DNA from: Xanthomonas sp. NCPPB 1128
GTDB lineage: Bacteria > Pseudomonadota > Gammaproteobacteria > Xanthomonadales > Xanthomonadaceae
Assembly (NCBI RefSeq): GCF_001043115.1
Contig: NZ_LFME01000013.1
Span: forward strand, 46,477 to 110,476
Length of the DNA stretch: 64,000 nt
Reading direction: 5' to 3'
The notes under the pieces are model-generated. The model was given only the letters and a program-made list of their open reading frames with translations, was not told where the DNA came from and did not search any database. Positions 8,206 to 15,806 of the stretch are shown here, one piece after another (position 1 is the first letter of the stretch; each line of letters starts with the position of its first letter). A program made the translations under genes and the position numbers.

Positions 8206-9320
8206 AATTCCTGCATCCGTTCGTCCTGCTTGTCGGCATGTTCGCCGGCGCTGCGTCGGCGACTGAAAGCCATGAAGTCAAAGTCAAGGACGTGGCCCGT
8301 ATCGCCGGCGTCCGCGAAAATCCGCTGACCGGGTATGGACTGGTGTTCGGACTGTCCGGCTCAGGCGACTCTCCGCGCAACCGCGCGACGGTGCAGTCGG
8401 TCGCCAATACGCTGCGCAACTTCGGGGTGGCGGTCGAGCTGAACGATCTGTCCAGCCGCAACGTTGCGGCCGTGCTGGTGACCGCGAAGTTGCCGGCGTT
8501 CGCGGAGCCGGGTCAACCGCTGGACGTGCAGGTGTCCTCGGCCGGCGATGCGCGCAGCCTAACCGGTGGCACGCTCATGCTCGCGCCGCTGTCCGGCCCG
8601 GACGGCAAGGTCTATGCGATCGCGCAGGGCGCGATCTCCGTCGGCGGCTACCAGTTCGAGGCCGTCACCGCCTCGGTGCAGAAGAACCATCCGACCGTGG
8701 GCTGGATCCCCTCGGGTGCGACCGTCGAACGCGCGGCGCCGCTGGATGTTGCCGGTCAGCCCGGCACGCTCAGCGTGCTGCTGGAAGAAGCCGATTTCAC
8801 CACCGCCAACCGCATCGCCGAGGCGATCACGCGCACGGTGCCGGGCGCGACCGCCACGGCAGAGCACGCGGGCAAGGTGGTCGTCCGCTTCCGCGACGAT
8901 GGCAACCGCGTTGCGCGGATCTCACAGGTCGAGAACGTCCGCGTGGCGCGAGAGCGGCCGGCACGCGTGGTCATCAATGAACGCACCGGCACCGTCGTGG
9001 CGGGAGGCGATATCCGGGTGGGCCAGGTCAGCATCTCGCATGGAGACCTGCGCGTGGAGATCGCGACGCACTACAGCGTCTCCCAGCCGGATGGCCTGCT
9101 GGTCCGCCCGGGTCCGGGCATCCGCAGCGTGCTGGTGCCCGAAAGCGAGATCAAGACCGAGGAGGGCGTTGCGCCGGTAGTGAAGATCGCCGAAGGCGCC
9201 ACGGTCGCCGAGCTGATCTCGGCGCTGCGCGCGGTGAAGCTCTCCACCCGCGACGTGATCGCGGTACTGCAGTCCATCAAGTCGGCGGGCGCGCTCGACG
9301 GCGAACTGGTCATTCAATAG
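8202..9320 (+). CDS. flgI: P-ring protein FlgI
   Basis: FlgI polymerises in the periplasm into the P-ring bushing around the rod. The product is 372 residues, a normal length, with a signal peptide (MKFLHPFVLLVGMFAGAASA) and hallmark motifs such as VARIAGVRENPLTGYGLVFG, TANRIAEAITR and VINERTGTVVAGGDIRVGQV. The C-terminus ends in the family-like DVIAVLQSIKSAGALDGELV. The ATG overlaps the flgH stop by 4 nt. A flgJ gene would usually follow, but flgB comes next. Confidence 0.95.
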   Translation: MKFLHPFVLLVGMFAGAASATESHEVKVKDVARIAGVRENPLTGYGLVFGLSGSGDSPRNRATVQSVANTLRNFGVAVELNDLSSRNVAAVLVTAKLPAFAEPGQPLDVQVSSAGDARSLTGGTLMLAPLSGPDGKVYAIAQGAISVGGYQFEAVTASVQKNHPTVGWIPSGATVERAAPLDVAGQPGTLSVLLEEADFTTANRIAEAITRTVPGATATAEHAGKVVVRFRDDGNRVARISQVENVRVARERPARVVINERTGTVVAGGDIRVGQVSISHGDLRVEIATHYSVSQPDGLLVRPGPGIRSVLVPESEIKTEEGVAPVVKIAEGATVAELISALRAVKLSTRDVIAVLQSIKSAGALDGELVIQ

Positions 9321-9328
9321 GACATGTC

Positions 9329-9700
9329 ATGGCGCACGATCTGACCGTCGATGCCGTACGTACGGCATTGGGCGTAAGCAAACTGAAAGCGGAAGTCGCA
9401 GGCTGGAACATCGTCAACGCGTCCGCCGCCAACGCCACCCGCTTCGTCGTCGACGATACAGAGGCCACGCGTCTGCTGGAAGCCGCAGCGGGTGCGACGC
9501 CGCAGGACGTTGCCGGGTTGCTGCACGACCCGGTCAAGGGGTCCCTGGCAGTGGTGAACGAACGCAACGATCTGCCGCAGGCCTCGCTCGACGAACTGGT
9601 CGCCGATTCGGTGTCGGCGGGTCTCAACTATCAGGCGCTGACCGAATCGCTGAGCCGGCATTTCGGTCTGATGCGCCTGGCGATTACCGGAAGGAGCTGA
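9329..9700 (+). CDS. flgB: Divergent proximal rod protein FlgB
   Basis: A 123-residue protein in the flgB position before flgC and fliE. The C-terminal part (LNYQALTESLSRHFGLMRLA) resembles the terminal helix of FlgB. The N-terminal axial motif, normally NxANxxTPGY, is replaced by WNIVNASAANATRF with no TPGY. FlgB forms the most proximal rod segment next to FliE and the MS-ring. The assignment relies on C-terminal similarity plus gene order, and the altered N-terminus is a real departure from the family. Confidence 0.75.
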   Translation: MAHDLTVDAVRTALGVSKLKAEVAGWNIVNASAANATRFVVDDTEATRLLEAAAGATPQDVAGLLHDPVKGSLAVVNERNDLPQASLDELVADSVSAGLNYQALTESLSRHFGLMRLAITGRS

Positions 9701-9701
9701 G

Positions 9702-10082
9702 ATGGGCATCGACGCAATCCTGGAAGCAAGCCGCGCAGGCATGCAGAACGAACGGCTGCGCATGGATGAGGCGGGGCGGCACATCGCGGTCGCCAACCGT
9801 GCCCTCGATCCGAATCAACTGACCAAGACCGGTCCGTCGTTCGCGACGCTGGTGGGACAGGACGAGGGCGTGTCCGCCGCGCGCGAGCTCGGGACGCGGA
9901 CGGTGCTGGATCCGAAGCATCCGATGGCCGACGCGAAGGGCATGGTGCACTACCCCGCGGTGGACATGGTCGGCGAAATGACCACGCTGATGACGGCCAG
10001 CCGCGGCTATGAGGCCAATGTCCGGTCCTTCAACGTATTGCGCAGCATGGTGCTGCGTGCATTGGAAATCGGGGGCAAATGA
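9702..10082 (+). CDS. flgC: Divergent proximal rod protein FlgC
   Basis: A 126-residue rod protein. The C-terminal half is typical of FlgC (DMVGEMTTLMTASRGYEANV followed by NVLRSMVLRALEIG), and the VHYPAVDMVGEM stretch matches the usual VxxPNVDxxxEM region. The N-terminal ANxANxxTPGYK motif is degenerate (GRHIAVANRALDPNQL), paralleling the change in FlgB. It begins 1 nt after flgB, and its stop overlaps the fliE start. Confidence 0.82.
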   Translation: MGIDAILEASRAGMQNERLRMDEAGRHIAVANRALDPNQLTKTGPSFATLVGQDEGVSAARELGTRTVLDPKHPMADAKGMVHYPAVDMVGEMTTLMTASRGYEANVRSFNVLRSMVLRALEIGGK

Positions 10083-10384
10083 GCATGTCGGCGATAGAGG
10101 CGGTGACATCGCTGCTGGCCCATGCCGGAACGGAAGCGCCCGTGGCGCCATCGGCGCTGCAGCCGGCCGATTTCGGCCGCATCGTCGAACAGGGTGTGGC
10201 CAAGGTCGATCAGGCGCTGGGCGCGGCGGACCAGAACGTGCGCGAGTTGGCCGCGGGCCACGATATCGCGCCGCACGACCTGATGATCTCCCTGGAAGAG
10301 GCGCGGATGCACCTGATGCTGTTCTCGGAGGTGCGGAATCGACTGGTGGAAGGCTATCAAGAGCTTTCCAGGATGCAGCTGTAA
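10079..10384 (+). CDS. fliE: MS-ring/rod junction protein FliE
   Basis: FliE connects the MS-ring to the proximal rod and is needed for export-gate function. The 101-residue product has normal length and the conserved C-terminal helix (DLMISLEEARMHLMLFSEVR then LVEGYQELSRMQL). A second ATG two codons in is an alternative start. It overlaps flgC by 4 nt and precedes fliF by 12 nt, the classical fliE-fliF arrangement. Confidence 0.92.
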   Translation: MSMSAIEAVTSLLAHAGTEAPVAPSALQPADFGRIVEQGVAKVDQALGAADQNVRELAAGHDIAPHDLMISLEEARMHLMLFSEVRNRLVEGYQELSRMQL

Positions 10385-10396
10385 GGACCCGGACAC

Positions 10397-11752
10397 GTGG
10401 CGCTTCTGACCAATACCTACTCCGCCTTGAGCCAGTCCCGGCGCCGCGGCCTTCTGCTTGGCTTGCTGGTGATCGTGCTGGCCACCGCCGGCGCGCTGTG
10501 GTGGGCGCTGTCCTCCCGTCAGGCGCTGCTGTTCGGGGACCTGAAGGAATCCGACGCCGCGGAGGTCTCCACGGCGCTGGACGAGTGGAAGGTGCCGCAC
10601 AGCTATACCAATGATGGAAGCGGGATCCTGGTCGAGCAATCCCAGGTGCATCCGCTGCGGATGCGCCTGGTATCGGCCGGCATTCCCAAAGGCGGACATG
10701 TCGGTTTCGAGCTGTTCGATCACAGCGAGCTGGGGGTCACCGAATTCGCGCAGCGCATCAGCTACCAACGCGCGCTGCAAGGCGAGATCGAACGGACGAT
10801 CGCGACCATTCCCGGCGTGCAGAACGTACGCGTGCATCTGTCGATCCGCCGTCCGGGCATGTTCCTGGCCGAGGATGGCGAGTCCAAGGCGTCCGTTGCC
10901 GTTGCGCTCGCGCCTGGCACACGGCTCGATGCGCGACAGGTGGCCGGCATCCGCAACCTGGTCGCCGCCGCGGTGGATGGCCTGAAGGCAGATTCGGTCA
11001 TCGTCGTTGGTCCCTCGGGGTTGCAGCTCGGTGGCGGAGAGGCCGATGGTGGAGAGGCCGCCAGCGAGCGTGGTGGTGCCGCGCGCACACTCGCTGCGCA
11101 ATACGAGAGCGACATCCGCAAGCTGCTGGCCAACGCACCCGGCGGCGAGAACGCTGCGGTGTCCGTCAATGTCCAGATGAACTTTGACAAGGTGCGCAAG
11201 ACCAGCGAGCGGGTGGTCGACGCGCCGGGCCAAGGGGCGGGAGCCGTTGTACGCCGCAGCGCAAGTTCGGACAAGGCGACAGAGGGGGCCGGCAATGGCC
11301 TGCTCAGCGAGCAGATCGAGTACGCGCATGGAACGGACAAGGAAGAAGTGACCAAGGCGATGGGCAGGATCGAGCGCATTTCCGTCGCCGTGGTGTTGGC
11401 TGCGCCGGTCGACGCCGTGCAGCAGCAACATCTGCAGCGGCTGGTCGCAGCGGCGGTTGGTGTCGATGCAACGCGCGGCGATGTCGTGGAAATCGGGGTA
11501 CTGCCCACGCCTGCACGGGTCGGAGCATCCGGAGCAGCGCCTGCGCTTGTATCGCGCTCTGCCGTGCGGTCGGCGCCGCTGCAGCGGGATGGCATTCCGA
11601 TGTTGGTTGCGGTTCTGGTTGGCCTGGCGGGCATCGCGATCGGCCTCCTTGCCGGTTGGCTGATGGCCCGCCGTGCCCGCTACCTGAGTCCGCGCGAGAG
11701 CGAGGCCGCCGCGGCGCAGATTCGCGCCTGGCTGGCGGTGGCGCCGAAATGA
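10397..11752 (+). CDS. fliF: MS-ring protein FliF, short form
   Basis: FliF forms the MS-ring in the inner membrane. This product is 451 residues, about 100 shorter than enterobacterial FliF. It has an N-terminal membrane segment (about 19-38), ring-building domains with LFGDLKESDAAEVSTALDEW and the motif FGVTEFAQ-like (LGVTEFAQRISYQRALQGEI), and a second membrane segment near residue 400-425. Only about 25-30 cytoplasmic residues follow, where the FliG-binding tail normally lies. The GTG start at 10397 is the first in frame after fliE. The shortened tail pairs with the reduced FliG-slot protein next door. Confidence 0.9.
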   Translation: MALLTNTYSALSQSRRRGLLLGLLVIVLATAGALWWALSSRQALLFGDLKESDAAEVSTALDEWKVPHSYTNDGSGILVEQSQVHPLRMRLVSAGIPKGGHVGFELFDHSELGVTEFAQRISYQRALQGEIERTIATIPGVQNVRVHLSIRRPGMFLAEDGESKASVAVALAPGTRLDARQVAGIRNLVAAAVDGLKADSVIVVGPSGLQLGGGEADGGEAASERGGAARTLAAQYESDIRKLLANAPGGENAAVSVNVQMNFDKVRKTSERVVDAPGQGAGAVVRRSASSDKATEGAGNGLLSEQIEYAHGTDKEEVTKAMGRIERISVAVVLAAPVDAVQQQHLQRLVAAAVGVDATRGDVVEIGVLPTPARVGASGAAPALVSRSAVRSAPLQRDGIPMLVAVLVGLAGIAIGLLAGWLMARRARYLSPRESEAAAAQIRAWLAVAPK

Positions 11753-12198
11753 TCGCGCCGGAACGGATCAGAATGGCCGCATTGCTGGCGAGCGTGATGC
11801 CACCGCGCGCCAGACGCGCATTGATGGCCTCGCTACCGCCTGAGTGGGCTGAGCGCATCGAGGCGGACGCTGCGGTCGTGCGCAGGCGGCGGTGGGATAG
11901 TGGAGCGCTGGTCACGACGATCTGTGGCGGGCAGGCGCGCCACGCGCCGGGGCGCCATGGCGAGATGGATCTGGATCGCCTGGTGGCGCTGTCGCGGATG
12001 CTGGACAGCGGTTCGTACAGCCGCCTGGTTGTTGCGCTCGGAATGGACGCGTCGGATTTCCTGTTCTCGTTGATCGACGCGCGCTTCGCTGAGCGGGTGC
12101 GCCGTGACATGCGCGACTGCCCCGCATTGGCGCCGGCGGTTCGCGACGCAGTGGTGGCCGCGGCGCATGGCCGCTTGCCGGATGGGATGCCGCAGTGA
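11749..12198 (+). CDS. Short FliG-slot protein, possible minimal FliG
   Basis: A 149-residue protein between fliF and fliH, where fliG (about 330 residues) is expected. The N- and middle domains of FliG are absent. By eye, residues about 80-140 (MLDSGSYSRLVVALGMDASD, then FLFSLIDARFAERVRRDM) resemble the FliG C-terminal torque-helix region, where E. coli has EVDSESLLIALKGAEQ and a later ILRDDL. This is a manual alignment and therefore tentative. It is very rich in Arg and Ala. The ATG overlaps the fliF stop by 4 nt and the TGA overlaps the fliH GTG, so it is translated within the operon. It could be a minimal rotor protein or an unrelated adaptor. Confidence 0.6.
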   Translation: MIAPERIRMAALLASVMPPRARRALMASLPPEWAERIEADAAVVRRRRWDSGALVTTICGGQARHAPGRHGEMDLDRLVALSRMLDSGSYSRLVVALGMDASDFLFSLIDARFAERVRRDMRDCPALAPAVRDAVVAAAHGRLPDGMPQ

Positions 12199-12854
12199 AG
12201 CGGTCCGTCTGGCAGGAGGGGCTGCATCAGCCCTGGCATACGGCGCGTTCGGCGGCGATGGAGGCCTCGTCGGGCCCATCCGCGGACGTGCTGCTGCAGG
12301 AGGCGTTCGCCGCAGCGAGCGAGCGCGGCTATCGGGAAGGATGGGCTGCTGCACAGCAGGATGCGGCCGGCGAAATTCAGCGCGAGATCGCCGCTGCCAG
12401 CGAGCAGCTGCGTGCGAGCGCTGACGAAGCGCGTGAACGGCTTGCCCAGACGCGTCATCAGCTGGAGGCGCTCATGGCCGGCTTGACGCAGGCCATCGAC
12501 GTGCAGGCCAGGAGCGCGCAGGAAATTGCCGTCGAAGTCAGCTACGCGGCGATCGCGAAGGTGGTGGGGGAGCAGTACGCCAACCGAACCCTCATGCGAT
12601 CGCTTTGCCAGCAGGCGGTACAGACCGCGAAACACCGTGTCACCGCGATTCGCCTTGCTCCGCAAGACGCGGCGCTGGACCTGGCTGGCCTGTCGGTGGA
12701 CCTGATCGCCGATCCGGCGCTGTCCGCCGGGCAGTGCGTGATCGAGACGGTCGCAGGACACTACGAACTCGGGCTCGATGTCCGCCTGGAGGCGTTGAAG
12801 GTTGCGCTGCTTGCAGGCTTCGCCACTCACGTGGCGGAGGAGAGCGCATCGTGA
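12195..12854 (+). CDS. fliH: Export ATPase regulator FliH
   Basis: FliH binds FliI and links it to the C-ring in the cytoplasm. The 219-residue product has a charged, coiled-coil central region (about 40-110, including AAQQDAAGEIQREIAAASEQ) and a C-terminal domain of the FliH/V-ATPase E-subunit type (IAVEVSYAAIAKVVGEQYAN; later DPALSAGQCVIETVAGHYEL). The GTG start overlaps the preceding stop, and the gene overlaps fliI by 4 nt. Confidence 0.88.
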   Translation: MKRSVWQEGLHQPWHTARSAAMEASSGPSADVLLQEAFAAASERGYREGWAAAQQDAAGEIQREIAAASEQLRASADEARERLAQTRHQLEALMAGLTQAIDVQARSAQEIAVEVSYAAIAKVVGEQYANRTLMRSLCQQAVQTAKHRVTAIRLAPQDAALDLAGLSVDLIADPALSAGQCVIETVAGHYELGLDVRLEALKVALLAGFATHVAEESAS

Positions 12855-14194
12855 CCCTGGTGTCGCACCTGCTGGCGGAGATCGAGCGACAGCCCTATGT
12901 GCTGCGCCGTGGGCGCGTCACGGCATTCAACGGCCTGGTGATCGAGGCCGACGGGCCCGACGCCGGGATCGGCGAGGTATGCGAGATCCTCAGCGACCGT
13001 CTCCAAGAGCGCGTGCGCGCGCAGGTGGTCGGCCTGAAGAACGGACGCACGCTGTTGCTGCCCTACGACGGCGTCGCCGGTCTGTCGGTGGGCGACGACG
13101 TTCGCGCGACAGGCCGTACGCTCGATGTGCCGGTCGGCATGGAGATGCTCGGGCGCGTGGTGGATGCCTTCTGCCATCCCCTGGACGGGTTGGGCGCCAT
13201 TCGCGAAGATGTCCGCTATCCGCTGCACGCCGCTGCGCCGAATCCTCTGCACAGGCAGGAGATCGACCATGTCCTGGAAACCGGCGTGCGCGTGGTGGAC
13301 GCACTCCTGACGCTGGGCCGGGGACAGCGCATCGGCATCTTTGCCGGCAGCGGCGTAGGCAAGAGCTCGTTGCTCGGCATGCTGGCGCGCAATGTGCAGG
13401 CCGACGTCGTGGTCCTGGCGCTGATCGGCGAGCGTGGCCGAGAGGTCGGCGACTTCGTGCGCCATTCGCTGGGTGCAGAGGGTCTCAAGCGCAGCGTGGT
13501 GGTTGCGGCCACTGCCGACCAGCCGGCGTTGGTGCGCACGCATGCCGTCCATGCCGCGCATGCGATCGCCGAGTTCTTCCGCGATCAGGGCAAGTCGGTG
13601 TTGCTTGTCGTGGATTCGATCACGCGCTTTGCGATGGCCCAGCGCGAAATCGGGCTTGCGGTTGGCGAACCTCCGACGTTCCGCGGCTATACGCCGTCGG
13701 TCTTTTCCTGGCTGCCCAAGATCGCCGAACGCTGCGGCAACCACGGCCGCGGCTCGATCACCGCGATCTACAGCGTGCTGGTGGAGGGCGACGACTTCAA
13801 CGAGCCCGTGACCGACCATATGCGCGCGATCCTCGACGGCCATATCCTGCTGGACCGCGAATTGGCTGCGCGTGGGCACTACCCCGCCGTCAACGTGCTT
13901 GGCAGCGTCAGTCGCCTGATCGGCCGACTGGCATCCGAGGACGCGCTTTCCCTGGCTGCCCAGGTCCGGCGCTCGCTTGCGCTCTATGAAGCGTCCCGTG
14001 ACATGATCGAGCTCGGCGCGCACCAGCGCGGTGTCAATGCCGAACTCGATCAGGCAGTGGATGTCTGGCCTGTACTCGAGCGCGTGCTGCGGCAGTCGGC
14101 ACAGGCGACATCCTCCCGCACCGAGGCCCTGGAGCACTTCGCTGCTGCGCTGCGCCCTGCGGCCGGCCGCGTGGAGGCCAGTCATGCACGATAA
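12851..14194 (+). CDS. fliI: Flagellum-specific export ATPase FliI
   Basis: FliI is the hexameric cytoplasmic ATPase that feeds substrates to the export gate. The 447-residue product has a normal length. The Walker A motif GSGVGKSS is at residues 166-173, Walker B is SVLLVVDSITRFA, and family stretches ALIGERGREVGDF, YSVLVEGDDFNEPV and HYPAVNVLGSVSRL are intact, so activity is expected. The GTG at 12851 overlaps the fliH stop; the frame is open further upstream as a shadow of fliH. The 3' end overlaps fliJ by 11 nt. Confidence 0.96.
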   Translation: MTLVSHLLAEIERQPYVLRRGRVTAFNGLVIEADGPDAGIGEVCEILSDRLQERVRAQVVGLKNGRTLLLPYDGVAGLSVGDDVRATGRTLDVPVGMEMLGRVVDAFCHPLDGLGAIREDVRYPLHAAAPNPLHRQEIDHVLETGVRVVDALLTLGRGQRIGIFAGSGVGKSSLLGMLARNVQADVVVLALIGERGREVGDFVRHSLGAEGLKRSVVVAATADQPALVRTHAVHAAHAIAEFFRDQGKSVLLVVDSITRFAMAQREIGLAVGEPPTFRGYTPSVFSWLPKIAERCGNHGRGSITAIYSVLVEGDDFNEPVTDHMRAILDGHILLDRELAARGHYPAVNVLGSVSRLIGRLASEDALSLAAQVRRSLALYEASRDMIELGAHQRGVNAELDQAVDVWPVLERVLRQSAQATSSRTEALEHFAAALRPAAGRVEASHAR

Positions 14195-14630
14195 GCGATT
14201 GAAGTCCTTGCAATCCCTCGCCAGGCTGCAGGCGCTGAGCAAGCAGCAGCAGGCGGATATCTTGCGCTTGGCAGCTGCCAGCGAGCATGGTGCGCGCGCA
14301 CGAAAGGGCGAGGCAGACACGGCCGTTGCATCCATCTCCGCGTGGAAGCGGAAGACCGACGCAGCGGGAGGATTGCGCTTGGCGTTGTACGCAGAAGCCA
14401 TCGTCGCCGAGTCGCTTGCCCAGTCGCATTGCGATGCGGCTGCAGAGGCGTTGCTGGCCGCGCAATCGGAGCTGGCGCTCGGCCAGCAGGACTACCGGCG
14501 TGCGGCGGCGGCGCATGAAGCGGTGCAGCGGCGCGTCGATGCCGCGCGGCGAAGCGCATTGCTGACCCGCGAGCAGCGCGCGCACGAAGAGAGCGTCGCC
14601 CTGTGGGCGAATGCTCGGGGGATCGCATGA
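14184..14630 (+). CDS. fliJ: FliJ-type export chaperone escort
   Basis: A 148-residue, mainly helical protein directly after fliI, the standard fliJ site. FliJ is a coiled-coil stalk that couples FliI and FlhA and recycles chaperones. The sequence is rich in Ala, Arg, Gln and Glu with long heptad-like helices (LQSLARLQALSKQQQADILR; QRRVDAARRSALLTREQRAH), as expected. Sequence identity in this family is always low, so the name rests on length, helix content and position. It overlaps both neighbours. Confidence 0.75.
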   Translation: MHDKRLKSLQSLARLQALSKQQQADILRLAAASEHGARARKGEADTAVASISAWKRKTDAAGGLRLALYAEAIVAESLAQSHCDAAAEALLAAQSELALGQQDYRRAAAAHEAVQRRVDAARRSALLTREQRAHEESVALWANARGIA

Positions 14631-15391
14631 GCGTCCACGACGTGTTTCCCGTTGCCCGCGCGTCGCAGGACGTTGAAAGGGCACCCGCACGTGCGCGTGC
14701 GAACGACGACCAGGACCGCAAGGATTTTCGCGAGTGGGTGGAAAATGAGGGCCATTCGCCATCTCCCGCTCCGGCCCCCCGGCAAGTAGCCGAAGTGCCG
14801 ATGGCGCCCGCTGCGCCTACCGCATTCCGCGCGGTCGCCGACCATGCGGTGGAAGCCAGTGTGCTCTACGAATGGCAAGCCACTCCGAGCTACGCATTGT
14901 CCCAGCTGTCTCGGCCGCGGGGACTTGCCCAGATACCGGTGTCGCTGCCGGTGGCACAACAGATTGCCGCGCGCGCTGAGCCCGCACCATTCTGTGCCCC
15001 ATTGCAGACGCTGCCCGCTGCGCCCGATGCGTTGCCTGAAGCGGCGGCGCTTTCCGCAGCCGTCGCCGGTGCGGGCCTGACGCGTGCTGCGTATTCGCCG
15101 GACACTTTGATCACGTCGGCGTCGGCGTCGGCGTGGGCGTCGGCGGATCGCGCGGCCCTGGTTTCCGCGACCGAGCGCTGGAGCGAGCGCTCCATCAAGC
15201 GCGTGGTGGATGCCGAGGGCGCGGCGACGATCTGGGTACGGGACTACCGCATGAGCGGTAGCGACACCGAGGCCTTGGTCGGCGCACTGCTGTCCGAGAC
15301 CGCGAACAGCGCAACCCAACGGATCATGTTCAATGGCGCCGAAGTCTGGCGCCGCCCCACGACGCGACAGGGAGACGGCAGTGGCAATTGA
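14627..15391 (+). CDS. Unrecognised protein in the fliK position
   Basis: A 254-residue Ala- and Pro-rich protein between fliJ and flgD, where hook-length protein FliK is expected. The N-terminal two thirds look disordered (PSPAPAPRQVAEVP, AAPTAFRAVADHAVEAS), with an Ala-Ser repeat (TSASASAWASADRA) encoded by tandem GCGTCG units near 15115-15145. The C-terminal 70 residues look folded. FliK proteins share a disordered N-terminus and a C-terminal switch domain, but no clear FliK_C motif is seen, so a FliK-like role is only an inference from order. It overlaps fliJ by 4 nt and flgD by 11 nt. Confidence 0.6.
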   Translation: MSVHDVFPVARASQDVERAPARARANDDQDRKDFREWVENEGHSPSPAPAPRQVAEVPMAPAAPTAFRAVADHAVEASVLYEWQATPSYALSQLSRPRGLAQIPVSLPVAQQIAARAEPAPFCAPLQTLPAAPDALPEAAALSAAVAGAGLTRAAYSPDTLITSASASAWASADRAALVSATERWSERSIKRVVDAEGAATIWVRDYRMSGSDTEALVGALLSETANSATQRIMFNGAEVWRRPTTRQGDGSGN

Positions 15392-15797
15392 TGCAATCGG
15401 TGGCGTGGTCAACAACGGCAGCGCCAGTGCACAGACCAGCAAGACCATCGACCAGGAAGGCTTCATCAAGCTGTTCCTGTCGCAGTTGCAGTTCCAGGAT
15501 CCGCTGGAGCCCGTCGACAACCGCGAGTTCCTGGCGCAGTTGGCGCAGTTCAGCAACCTGGAGCAGTCGCGCCAGCTCAGCCTGAACATGGAAAGCATGC
15601 TGACCATGACGTCCTCCAGCCAGGCCTTGAGCCTGCTGAACCACGCGGTGGAGGTCTCCAAGGCGGATGGCACCACGGCGACGGGATCGATCAAGGCGGT
15701 GCAGTTCACCGCGTCCGGTCCGGAACTGACCGTGCAGACGACCGGCGCGGTTCTGACCGGTATCCGCCTGCCGCAAATCTCCCTCGTGCGACCCTAA
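15381..15797 (+). CDS. flgD: Hook cap protein FlgD, short form
   Basis: FlgD caps the growing hook and is discarded later. The N-terminal FlgD signature is intact (FIKLFLSQLQFQDPLEPVDN, then FLAQLAQFSNLEQSRQLS). At 138 residues it is much shorter than the roughly 230 of E. coli; after the N-terminal domain only one short beta-rich segment (VEVSKADGTTATGSIKAVQF) remains and no full Tudor/FnIII hybrid domain fits. A GTG at 15381 with a GGGAGACGG RBS is the start. Confidence 0.9.
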   Translation: MAIDAIGGVVNNGSASAQTSKTIDQEGFIKLFLSQLQFQDPLEPVDNREFLAQLAQFSNLEQSRQLSLNMESMLTMTSSSQALSLLNHAVEVSKADGTTATGSIKAVQFTASGPELTVQTTGAVLTGIRLPQISLVRP

Positions 15798-15806
15798 GGA
15801 GCTGCC

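Noticed and set aside
15115..15146. GCGTCG tandem units as a CRISPR or regulatory repeat
   Set aside because: They are in frame inside the fliK-slot gene and encode an Ala-Ser run.
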